Positions 38,201 to 44,845 of a stretch of DNA of 64,000 nucleotides are shown piece after piece. The translations under genes and the position numbers were made by a program. Origin of the DNA: Nocardia abscessus (GTDB taxonomy: Bacteria > Actinomycetota > Actinomycetes > Mycobacteriales > Mycobacteriaceae). The stretch covers positions 1 to 64,000 of the forward strand of contig NZ_JADLQO010000005.1 in assembly GCF_015477775.1 (NCBI RefSeq), given 5' to 3'. The notes below the pieces were generated by a model, which saw only the letters and a program-made list of their open reading frames with translations, ran no database searches and was not told the origin of the DNA. How positions within the stretch are numbered: position 1 is the first letter of the stretch; every line of letters begins with the position of its first letter.

Positions 38201-38731
38201 GCGCCGAAACTGGTCGCGGCCGTCGCGGGTGAGCGGGACGACATCGGCGACATCACCGCCGCCGTCGCGGATCTGCTGCCCGCCTACATGATTCCGACCA
38301 GAGTGGAATTCCTCGACCAGATGCCGCTGACCGACAACGGCAAACTCGACCGGCGCGCGGTGATCGCGCTGCTCGAACCCGGCGCGGGAGCTGCCGAGAA
38401 CAGCGCGCCGCGCGACGAGGTCGAGGCCGCGCTCGCCGATATCGTGGCCGGGGTCCTCGGCGTGGACGCCGTCGGTGTGCACGACGATTTCTTCGGCCTC
38501 GGCGGCGATTCGGTGCTGGCCACCACGGTCATCGCGCGGGTGCGGGAATGGCTGGAGGTCGACCACGCGCTGGTCGCGGACGTCTTCGCGACGCGAACCG
38601 TGGCGGGCTTGGCCGAGCGGCTCACCCGACGGGAAGCCGATCGCGGCGTCCCGGAGCGGCTGTCCGCGGTCGCGCGACTCTATCTCGAGGTCGCGTCGAT
38701 GAGCGACGAGGAGATCCTGGCACAGGCGTGA
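35201..38731 (+). CDS. NRPS, ArCP-Cy-A-T, MbtB-like (hydroxyphenyl-oxazoline formation)
   Basis: A 1176-residue synthetase. Residues about 25-95 form an aryl carrier protein (LIQLGLDSIRTMKLAGGWRK, Ser near 55). A heterocyclization domain follows, with the DxxxxDxxS motif DMLAGDAMS near 248-256 in place of HHxxxDG, and GDFTSS near 398. The adenylation domain has [14 protein letters not shown] near 716, GLGGATETS near 860 and YKTGDM near 943; the last carrier site is GLGGDSVLATTV near 1101. By analogy with MbtB it takes salicylate on the ArCP and Ser or Thr on the PCP and cyclises them to a hydroxyphenyl-(methyl)oxazoline. Nocobactin-type products suggest Thr, but the sequence does not prove it. 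The ATG follows GGAGG. Last gene of the TE operon. Confidence 0.88.
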   Translation: MSDQARSDSGMESAQQPGHGGVGITKEEIRAAVAGQLGIAAGEVADHDDLIQLGLDSIRTMKLAGGWRKRGVDINFAQLAASPTVDAWHGLLGAEEFGAQVEQTPEPVSAGAQADEDPFPLATMQHAYWIGRSDEQELGGVAAHLYVEFDGGRIDPARLERAVADLVAAHPMLRTRFLPDGTQQTMPEPGRPVFAVVDLRSHGPEAADAALAELRDRKTHQRLAIEDGQVIDITLTLRDENSTRLHLDVDMLAGDAMSYRVLISDLAELYHGATVPAPGYTYRRYRTERQQDTAARERDRQWWQQRLPELPGAPELPTVPVGERGAPHRTVRYDHWLAPQAKQRLLAAAHQRGITPAMALAAVFAETIGGWSAQSRFLLNVPLFHREPVHPEIDRVIGDFTSSIMLEVDVTENMSVADRARALQRSMHDSGAHTAYSGLEVLRDLGRHRGEPVLAPVVYTSALNLGELFADRVTETFGDPVWIISQGPQVLLDAQVTEVRGGLLLNWDVRESAFPAGMIDAMFARYAQAIGRLGEGDAGWNAEAAVRLPVAQAEVRAAVNATDGPVSGRCLHQGFFDYAATNPAAPAVVWGLGAEAGEWSYGELAARALAVAGALHREGVRPGDAVAVQLPKGPDQILAVLGVLAAGATYVPIGFDQPVGRRAEILRTGAIVAAVTLSGVDMGVPIPCVCIDAAREHPNPLAAPVLPDTEAIAYVIFTSGSTGVPKGVDVPHRGAMNTIDAVNEWFEVGSADRVLALSALEFDASVYDIFGMFSVGGSVVAVDPGQRAEATTWVELLRHHRVSILNCVPSMLDMILEIGGDQLGDSLRAVTLGGDWVGADLARRLAVQVPGCRFSGLGGATETSIHNTICEVVGEPPAEWVTVPFGVPLRNVRCRVVSPAGRDCPDWVPGEFWVGGANVAAGYRNDPERTAERFVEFEGIRWYKTGDMARYRPDGTIEFLGRADHQVQIRGYRVELGEVESALRTVPGVRHAVAAVVGAGAPKLVAAVAGERDDIGDITAAVADLLPAYMIPTRVEFLDQMPLTDNGKLDRRAVIALLEPGAGAAENSAPRDEVEAALADIVAGVLGVDAVGVHDDFFGLGGDSVLATTVIARVREWLEVDHALVADVFATRTVAGLAERLTRREADRGVPERLSAVARLYLEVASMSDEEILAQA

Positions 38732-38855
38732 GAGCGGGGCCGCCGGTATCCACGGGCAAGTGGCCTCGGTGCCGCGCGGCCCCTATCGTTCGTTCCATGC
38801 GCGATCGGACCGGGAAGCACGACATCGGGGCCGCTACCCACCGGGACCGGCGGAG

Positions 38856-39941
38856 ATGACGGCGGTACCGCTGGTTCCGACGGTGGCGATCACGTGTTTC
38901 GCCGTCCTGGTAGCGGTCCTGCGCTGGATATTCGTCCGGGACAGCGCGACCGATCGTCTGATCAACCGGGCACTGGGGCTGGCCGGGATCGGGATGCTTC
39001 TCGCGGTGGTGTCGATTCGATCCGGCTCCCCGGCAGTCGTCACGCACCTGGGCGCGATGGTCGGATTCCTCACCGCGGGCAGTGTGTACGGTGTCGCACG
39101 CCTGCTGGCCGGCGCGGATGCCCAGGGCGCTGCCCGGCGGCAGCGCCGTTACGACTCGGTCGCGGTGACCGCGGCGGCGCTCACCGTGCTGATCGACGTG
39201 GCGATCGCCCTGGAACTGTTGCCGGCCGATACCTCCTCGCGGTGGTACGCCTTCAGCGCCGCCGCGGCCTGCCTGCCGCTGGCCGGTGCGGGCTTCCTGC
39301 TCGCCCGTGCCGGGATCGGCGAAATCCGTTCCGCCGAAACTCCGGTCGCCCAGCGGATCACCTACGTGGCCTTGATCTGTGTCGGAGCCTTCTGGATTTG
39401 CTATGCGGTGATCGTCCTCGTGCGGGTCCCCATGGGAGTCTCGCCGACCGATCAGGGCGAAGGATGGTCGCTGAGCGGATTCGTCTTCTTCGCCGTCATC
39501 ACGGCGCTGCTGGCGATTCCGCTGGTGCGCATGCTGCTGGTCCGCCTCGGATGGGACCGTGACAGCCGCGATTGCCGGACATTGCAACCGCTCTGGGCCG
39601 ATCTGACCGCCGCGGTCCCGCATATCGTGCTGGTCGACGAATCCCACCCGCGCGGCCCGGCGCTGCGTCGCTACCGGATGGCGATCGAGATTCGCGCCGC
39701 GCTGCTGCAACTGCGCAGGCATGCGTCCGACTATCCACCCGACGATATCCGCAGCCACACACTGCGTATCGTGCGCGAGGCGGAGGCCGGACTCGCCGCC
39801 GCCCACACGGATGTCGCCGCAGGCCACGACCTGGAACTGCGTTACCTGCTGGACATGGCGGACCGGTGGCCGGAGGCGAAACGCGCCTACCTGGCCGCCG
39901 ACCGGTCGCCGGGTCTCAGCGCGGCGCGGGCGAGCCGATGA
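38856..39941 (+). CDS. Membrane protein, MAB_1171c/DUF6545-like, copy 1
   Basis: A 361-residue protein: seven or so membrane helices in residues 1-235, then a soluble C-terminal domain (LGWDRDSRDCRTLQPLWADL, then YRMAIEIRAALLQLR and ELRYLLDMADRWPEAKRAYL). The LRPLW/LQPLW-x-x-LT and R-YRM-x-IEI-A-L signatures recall the DUF6545 end of the MAB_1171c family of putative transporters. Function unproven. It follows the MbtB-like gene by 124 bases. A second copy lies at 42449. Its 3' end overlaps the 3' end of the convergent SagB-like gene by 26 bases. The ATG at 38856 is chosen since the upstream in-frame residues are Arg/Gly-rich and non-hydrophobic. Confidence 0.68.
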   Translation: MTAVPLVPTVAITCFAVLVAVLRWIFVRDSATDRLINRALGLAGIGMLLAVVSIRSGSPAVVTHLGAMVGFLTAGSVYGVARLLAGADAQGAARRQRRYDSVAVTAAALTVLIDVAIALELLPADTSSRWYAFSAAAACLPLAGAGFLLARAGIGEIRSAETPVAQRITYVALICVGAFWICYAVIVLVRVPMGVSPTDQGEGWSLSGFVFFAVITALLAIPLVRMLLVRLGWDRDSRDCRTLQPLWADLTAAVPHIVLVDESHPRGPALRRYRMAIEIRAALLQLRRHASDYPPDDIRSHTLRIVREAEAGLAAAHTDVAAGHDLELRYLLDMADRWPEAKRAYLAADRSPGLSAARASR

Positions 39942-41295
39942 TGATGTTGCCGACGCTGCATTCCTCGAGTTCGTCCACACCGGCGGCGGTCACGAAGGCC
40001 GCGGTGTCGCCGAAACCCTGCGCGCACGCTCCCAGACCCATGGCGGTGGCCGCCAAGTAGATCGTCTGCATCAGCACACCGACGTGTTTGAGGATGACGG
40101 CGTAGGAGACCTGCTCGTAGGTCCACATCACCCGTCCGGAACGTGCGCCCATGACGATGAGCACCTGCGGTTCGGCGCCGTCGGACAGGGTCGCCGAGGT
40201 GGACTTCACCAATTTCGCCACCGCCGGACTGTCGGCGGCGGCCACCGGACGCAGCACGTGCTCGACCGAGTCGTAGTGGTACATGCCCGGTGCGAGGCCC
40301 TCGACATTGCGCACCACCGGGTACAGCTCGAGTTCGTAGACGCTGCCCCCGCTGGGGTAGGGCTTGGACACCAGTTCCTCGCCCTCGATCTCCGAGCGGG
40401 TGCTCCTGGTCCGGGCCGTGCGATACAGCAGCTCACCCAGTTGGGTCACGGTGATCGGGTCGGCGTCGTCGAAGGCGCGGGTGGAGACCCTGTCCTCGAG
40501 CACCGCGGTCAGCGGCGGGTCGGCCTCGCGCAGTGCGGCCAAGTCCGGGGTGGGTAGCGTGACCGGCTCGCCCGGATAGGCCGCTTTGCGGGCGGGCGGC
40601 TGCGGGAATCGGCCTTTCGCCCATTTGGTCGGGCCGAAATGCTCCCACGTGACGGTGCGTTCGCCGAGGGTGCTGCGTCGGTGGAACCACAGGTCCGGCG
40701 CACTCCAGCTGCGGGTGGTGAATTCGCGCTCCTCGGCGTCGGGGTCGGCGACGAGGAATCCGCACCGGAACAGATCGTCGGCGAACTGCGTCTTCACCGG
40801 GATCGGCAGCGTGCTGTCGGCCGCACCCGGCCCGTCGAGCAGCGCGAGCAGTCGCGGATCGTGGATGCGCACGTCGCACCACGACAGCGGATGCTCGAGC
40901 ACGAACCCCTCCGAATCACGATGCAGCACAGCGAACTTCGACAGCGTCGCGGACCAAGCGGGCCTGCTGTCGGGCTGCGGGCGGGGCCGGCCGAACGGAT
41001 GCACGCTGTAGAGGTCGCGGCCGCCGTCGCGGACCGTCACGGACAACCAGCCCCCCGCGGCGAGCCGTTCCATCAGCTCGGCCACGTCGTCGCCGTTCGC
41101 GGCCTGCGACAGTTCGGCGACGGTCGCCGGTCCCCGGTTGAGGGTCTTGAGCGCGAGCAGCTGGCCCTTGGCCAGGCCGGTCAGTTTCTCGTTGTGCGGA
41201 GGATTGAGCAGCACCGCACCGGCGGGCGTGGTCAGGCAGGTTGCCCCGGCCCGCAACGCGAGCCGGGTCTGATCGGAGAAGGTGAGGGTGGGCAC
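39916..41295 (-). CDS. SagB/McbC-like FMN dehydrogenase (candidate oxazoline oxidase)
   Basis: A 459-residue protein. The N-terminal half is a helical region without cofactor motifs. The C-terminal half (residues about 245-459) is a nitroreductase-fold domain of the SagB thiazoline/oxazoline dehydrogenase type: ARKAAYPGEPVTLP, LEDRVSTRAFDDADPITVTQ, PSGGSVYELELYPVVRNVEG, GMYHYDSVEHVL and AATAMGLGACAQGFGD. Such enzymes oxidise azolines to azoles using FMN. No azoline peptide precursor or YcaO gene is nearby. The gene follows the binding lipoprotein by a few bases and shares its iron box. The likely substrate is therefore the hydroxyphenyl-oxazoline of the siderophore, giving the oxazole known from nocobactins. 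The GTG at 41295 or a TTG at 41304 is the start. Confidence 0.8.
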   Translation of the reverse strand: MPTLTFSDQTRLALRAGATCLTTPAGAVLLNPPHNEKLTGLAKGQLLALKTLNRGPATVAELSQAANGDDVAELMERLAAGGWLSVTVRDGGRDLYSVHPFGRPRPQPDSRPAWSATLSKFAVLHRDSEGFVLEHPLSWCDVRIHDPRLLALLDGPGAADSTLPIPVKTQFADDLFRCGFLVADPDAEEREFTTRSWSAPDLWFHRRSTLGERTVTWEHFGPTKWAKGRFPQPPARKAAYPGEPVTLPTPDLAALREADPPLTAVLEDRVSTRAFDDADPITVTQLGELLYRTARTRSTRSEIEGEELVSKPYPSGGSVYELELYPVVRNVEGLAPGMYHYDSVEHVLRPVAAADSPAVAKLVKSTSATLSDGAEPQVLIVMGARSGRVMWTYEQVSYAVILKHVGVLMQTIYLAATAMGLGACAQGFGDTAAFVTAAGVDELEECSVGNIIIGSPAPR

Positions 41296-41307
41296 GGCGG
41301 GCAACTC

Positions 41308-42288
41308 TTACTTGGCGACCGCGGCCAGCGCCGGGGTCAGCTTGTCGAGGATGTAGGGCACCGACAGCGCGGTCGGCTGGTTCACCGCGGTGATCTCCTG
41401 GGTGGTCAGGAACACCACCGAGCCCTTCTTCACCGCGGGCAGATCCGCGTATCCCGGCAATTGACGGTACTTTTCGTCCATGGTCCCGGAGTAGCCCGCG
41501 AGCAGCAGATCGGCGGTGATCTCGTCGATGCGTTCGGTAGAGAGCGCGAGGCGGCCCCCACTGGAAGGCTGCTCGACCAGGTTCCGCGGGATGCCCAAGC
41601 CGAGTTGCCCGAAGACGCGAGCCGAGCCGTCGTTGGGGTCGGTGAGCACCATCAGCTGGGAGGGGCTGCCCAGCCAGGTGCTGGCGAAGGTCTTGCCCTT
41701 CAGGCCGGGATTGGCCGCGACGAGGCCCGCGATCTTGTCGTCGACGCTCGCGATCACCTTGGCGGCGGCATCCTGCTTACCGAGGATCTTGCCCAGAGTG
41801 GTGACCTGCTCCTGCCACGCACCGACCGTATCTTTGGTCAGGCCCGGCACGGTGGGCGCGATGCGGGACAGTTCGTCGTAGGTCTTCTGGTCCGCGATGA
41901 ACGGATCGACCAGGATCAGGTCCGGCTCGAGCGCGGCGACCTGCTCGGAGATGGCCGCGATACTGCTGATCGATTTCGCCGAGCCGAGCTTGTCCGGCTG
42001 CCACGGCGGGACCGACTGCGCGGCGATGGCGACATTGTCGATGTAGCCGACGGGGACGGTGTCGAGGGCAAGTGCGGTGTCGAGCCACTGGTTGCCGAGG
42101 GTGACGATCTTCTTCGGGGTGCCTTCGACAGTGGTTTCGCCCCTGGCGTGGGTGATCGTGATCGACTCGCCGCCGGAGCCGCCGTTGCCGGTGTCCGACC
42201 CGCAGCCCGCCAGGCCGAGGGCGAGCGCGCCCGCCAGTGCCGCCACCGCCGTGCGCGCCAACCCGCGCCGGGTCCGAACAGCCTTCAT
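41308..42288 (-). CDS. Ferric-siderophore ABC transporter substrate-binding lipoprotein (FecB-like)
   Basis: A 326-residue lipoprotein. A signal peptide with basic start (KAVRTRRGLARTAVAALAG) ends in the lipobox LAGC near residue 30, so it is anchored outside the membrane. The mature part has the periplasmic binding protein class III layout: KKIVTLGNQWLDTALALD, LEPDLILVDPF, a long central helix, then ERIDEITADLLLAGY. It should capture the ferric siderophore and hand it to a permease. The ATG at 42288 has a perfect AGGAGG 6 bases upstream. An iron box lies further upstream. The SagB-like gene follows with no gap for a promoter. Confidence 0.87.
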   Translation of the reverse strand: MKAVRTRRGLARTAVAALAGALALGLAGCGSDTGNGGSGGESITITHARGETTVEGTPKKIVTLGNQWLDTALALDTVPVGYIDNVAIAAQSVPPWQPDKLGSAKSISSIAAISEQVAALEPDLILVDPFIADQKTYDELSRIAPTVPGLTKDTVGAWQEQVTTLGKILGKQDAAAKVIASVDDKIAGLVAANPGLKGKTFASTWLGSPSQLMVLTDPNDGSARVFGQLGLGIPRNLVEQPSSGGRLALSTERIDEITADLLLAGYSGTMDEKYRQLPGYADLPAVKKGSVVFLTTQEITAVNQPTALSVPYILDKLTPALAAVAK

Positions 42289-42351
42289 CGTCACCCTCCT
42301 TCGTCGAGGAACGCCCTCGATCCGGCTCCGTGGAGCCCGACTCAGAATAAG

Positions 42352-42370
42352 TCAGCCAAGGCTAACCTAT
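42352..42370. promoter_or_regulatory. IdeR-type iron box (binding protein-SagB operon)
   Basis: TCAGCCAAGGCTAACCTAT, 15 of 19 to the consensus with a strong right half (GGCTAACCTA). It lies between divergent genes and could also affect the membrane protein gene at 42449. Confidence 0.75.
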
Positions 42371-42448
42371 CCAGCCGAGCGGCCATATCTCGATCACTGT
42401 CCTGGGCGCGGTGGCCGCGCACCGTCCCGAGGATTTACAGTCACCACG

Positions 42449-43582
42449 ATGGACGCTGTACCGGTTTCGTTGGTGCTCGCGGTCTTCGTCTTCGTCCTGC
42501 CCATGACGATCGGGCGGTGCCTGTTCGTCAACGAGACGAACTCCGACCGGCTGATCAACCGAACGTGGGGCTGGAACCTGGCGGGGGTACTGGTGTACCA
42601 AATCGTGGCAGCACTGGGTCATCCGTACTTCGCTCAGTGCCTGTACCTAGGGCTGGACATGATGGCACTCGCGAGTTTCTACGGGCTGGCCCGGCTCGTC
42701 GACAGCGCCGACGCGAAGGGCGCGCGAGAGCGGCAGCGCCGATACGATTCGACAGCGGCTGCCGTCGCCGCGTCGCTGATCATCGGCGTACCTCTCGCGC
42801 ACAGCGTCTTTCGCGTCGACTACCTGGAAGTGGTCTGGGCCGTCTCGGCGTTTCCCGGATGCATTTCGGGCCTTCTCTTCGGCCGTGCCTGCGTCCGCGA
42901 ACTGCGTGTCGCGGACTCCCCGGCACGGGAGAAGCTCACCTACGCCCTGTTGCTGGCGTTCTCGATCTATTGGACGATCTCGTGGCCGATCCTGCTCGTT
43001 CGAGCGCTCGCAGGCACGCCACCGAGCCGACCGGGGCCCGTGTTGGCCGTGGTGGCCGTCCTGATGCTGGGCGCCATCACGCTGCTGACCGCGATCCCGC
43101 TGTTCATTGTGCTGTTGGCGCGAGCGGGCTGGGATCGGACCGGCCGGATCTGTCGTCGGCTGCGCCCGTTGTGGCGCGAATTGACCACGGCGGTGCCGGA
43201 AGTCGTCCTACTCCGAGACCCTACCGCCCCGCGAGACCCCGCCTCACAGCTCTACCGGATGACCGTCGAGATCTGGGACGCGCTCCTGCACTTGAAGCCG
43301 TACACGCCCGACGCCGAGGAGTTCGGCTCGTCCGGTATGAGCGGAGACGAGGTGCGCGCCTTCGCGTTTCGAGCGGCGTGGGCCGTGCGAGCGAAGCGTC
43401 ACGGCAACGCACCGGCACCCAATGTCTCCACGCGAGGCGACGCGCGGGCCGAAAGACGCGATCGCGCGGCGGAACTGGAGTTCTTGATCGGGTTGGCTCG
43501 CGAATGGCCGAAGGCTGTCGCGATGGTCGGCTATGGACCGGATACCGCGCAAGCGGCCGCCACTGCGGCGGTATCCCAGTAG
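42449..43582 (+). CDS. Membrane protein, MAB_1171c/DUF6545-like, copy 2
   Basis: A 377-residue paralogue of the protein at 38856: same seven-helix N-terminal part, same conserved patches (SDRLINRTWGWNLAG versus TDRLINRALGLAG; ERQRRYDSTAAAVAAS versus RRQRRYDSVAVTAAA; RRLRPLWRELTTAVP versus RTLQPLWADLTAAVP) and same C-terminal soluble domain ending LIGLAREWPKAVAM. Function unknown. The two copies bracket the SagB-binding protein operon. This copy's 3' end overlaps the convergent SnoaL-like gene by 52 bases. The ribosome-binding site before 42449 is weak. Confidence 0.68.
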   Translation: MDAVPVSLVLAVFVFVLPMTIGRCLFVNETNSDRLINRTWGWNLAGVLVYQIVAALGHPYFAQCLYLGLDMMALASFYGLARLVDSADAKGARERQRRYDSTAAAVAASLIIGVPLAHSVFRVDYLEVVWAVSAFPGCISGLLFGRACVRELRVADSPAREKLTYALLLAFSIYWTISWPILLVRALAGTPPSRPGPVLAVVAVLMLGAITLLTAIPLFIVLLARAGWDRTGRICRRLRPLWRELTTAVPEVVLLRDPTAPRDPASQLYRMTVEIWDALLHLKPYTPDAEEFGSSGMSGDEVRAFAFRAAWAVRAKRHGNAPAPNVSTRGDARAERRDRAAELEFLIGLAREWPKAVAMVGYGPDTAQAAATAAVSQ

Positions 43583-43971
43583 AACGGCCGCACCTCGGCG
43601 ATGCGGCCGTCCACGAAGGTGAGCGTCTGCAGGATCGCGAAGGTGAGTTCGCGGCCGGTCGCGCGTGCTCGTGCGTGGACTTCGGTATGCACCACGGCGG
43701 TTTCCCCGGTCGCCAGGAAACGTTGGTCGCGCAGATCGAAAGTCTCCCAGGTGTCGCTCATGGCGCGGAAGAACCGCTCCATGCCGTCGTGGCCGCGCCA
43801 GGTTCCGCCATAGGGCAGATTCTCGGCCTGATGGAGCACCACCGAAGGGTGGAAGAACGGTGCGAGCAGCTCGAACGAGGCGCTCCCCGGTCCGCCTGCC
43901 GCCAGGTATTCCGCTTCCGCCGCGTACATTCCGGTCAGTACGGCCATCGAGTCGGTCGTGGTCGGTGTCAT
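43531..43971 (-). CDS. SnoaL-like / NTF2-fold protein
   Basis: A 146-residue single-domain protein. The pattern LTGMYAAEAEYLAAGG, FFHPSVVLHQAENLPYGG, WRGHDGMERFFRAM, then TFVDGRIAEVRPFYWD is that of SnoaL-like ketosteroid-isomerase-fold proteins, used as small-molecule isomerases, cyclases or hydrolases or with no known activity. The ATG at 43971 is chosen since upstream residues are Pro/Arg-rich. The 3' end overlaps the convergent membrane protein gene. Confidence 0.75.
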   Translation of the reverse strand: MTPTTTDSMAVLTGMYAAEAEYLAAGGPGSASFELLAPFFHPSVVLHQAENLPYGGTWRGHDGMERFFRAMSDTWETFDLRDQRFLATGETAVVHTEVHARARATGRELTFAILQTLTFVDGRIAEVRPFYWDTAAVAAACAVSGP

Positions 43972-44089
43972 GCGGCCAGTCTGATTGCGCGGCGGGAGCG
44001 GGACCGGCGGTAATCGGACGTCGCGGTGCTCGCCCGATAGAGCCTGTTCCCGCGCACGCGTCGCATGCGCGGGAACCATGGCGGCAGGA

Positions 44090-44479
44090 TCAGCCCGCGG
44101 CGACAGGCTCTTGGCGGGTGTCGTGGCGCAGGCCGATAGAGATGACGTCCGACGGCTCGTCCAGTTCGATACGGTGCCAACGACTTCGGGGGACGACGAA
44201 GGCTGTTCCGGCGGTGAGGCGGACCATCGTCTCGTCGTCGCCGGGGCGTTCCGCCCGCAGGTACAGGCGCAGCGCGCCGGTCAGGCAGCACACCGCTTCG
44301 TCGCTGCCGGGGTGCACTTCCCAGTGGTCGGCGTGCACGTCGGCGTCGGTTTCGACGTGGAAGGCCGCGAGTTGCCAGCCGCCGTCACCGGTGCTCATCC
44401 GGCGTTCACCGGCTGTGACGTGACCATCCGGGTCGAAATGGATGGCACGGCGGAACAAGTCGATCGGTGCGTGGGTCAT
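44090..44479 (-). CDS. Cupin-domain protein
   Basis: A 129-residue single-domain cupin. The first motif region is HADHWEVHPGSDEAVCCLTG (H-x-H-like metal site is incomplete, with His, Glu and a further Glu), and the second is VVPRSRWHRIEL with a conserved His. Small cupins bind metal or small ligands; the substrate is unknown. GAAAGGA precedes the start. The gene lies downstream of the truncated MFS fragment on the same strand, so it may once have been in that operon. Confidence 0.72.
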   Translation of the reverse strand: MTHAPIDLFRRAIHFDPDGHVTAGERRMSTGDGGWQLAAFHVETDADVHADHWEVHPGSDEAVCCLTGALRLYLRAERPGDDETMVRLTAGTAFVVPRSRWHRIELDEPSDVISIGLRHDTRQEPVAAG

Positions 44480-44632
44480 GACGCGTCCTTTCGTTGTGAT
44501 CTGCGGAGAAGTTCTCGGGTCGGGTTCGGTGCGCTGGATCGGAAGGCGGGCGCTGACGACCGGGCCGGGCCGCTGCGCTGGTCGGCTGGTGCGCAGGTCG
44601 GCTGCCGTGCGCGTCGGCTGGCGCCCTGCTCT

Positions 44633-44776
44633 CTAGTGCGGCGTCGTGCGGTCGTGCTCGGTCCGGATGGCGGGTAGCGCGACGTTCACCACCGCGAGAT
44701 CCAGCGCGACCATGAACTGCGCGACGGCTGCCGCGGTCAAGGTGATGCCGGGCCGCCCGGTAGAGTTTTTATACAT
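44633..44776 (-). pseudogene. Truncated MFS (DHA2-type) transporter, N-terminal remnant
   Basis: A 47-codon frame starting at an ATG inside the palindrome and ending at a TAG. It reads ITLTAAAVAQFMVALDLAVV then NVALPAIRTEH, which is the first membrane helix and the LD-x-x-VVNVALP motif of 14-helix drug-efflux MFS proteins. Nothing MFS-like follows the stop; a complete protein would need about 450 more residues. It is divergent from a TetR gene, the common layout for a regulator and its pump. The fragment looks like what is left after deletion of the pump gene. Confidence 0.72.
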
Positions 44777-44786
44777 GTATAGAAAC
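44765..44786. promoter_or_regulatory. TetR operator-like palindrome
   Basis: A 22-base near-perfect dyad with one mismatched pair; the core TATACATGTATA at 44770-44781 is perfect. It sits between the TetR gene and the divergent MFS remnant, whose ATG lies in its centre. It is probably bound by the adjacent TetR protein. Confidence 0.75.
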
Positions 44787-44845
44787 TAACCGCGTGGGTC
44801 GCTCCGTGTCCATACCCGCTTCGGCGCATGGGCGATGATGGACCC

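Noticed and set aside
38732..38790. Terminator after the MbtB-like gene
   Set aside because: GGGGCCGC and GCGGCCCC arms are present, but the loop is over 30 bases and there is no T run; too weak to call.
39916..41295. Azole-containing RiPP cluster
   Set aside because: No YcaO cyclodehydratase and no precursor peptide rich in Cys/Ser/Thr was found near the SagB-like gene.
43972..44079. Longer start for the SnoaL-like protein at 44079
   Set aside because: The extra 36 residues are Pro/Arg-rich and unlike the family; the ATG at 43971 starts just before the domain.
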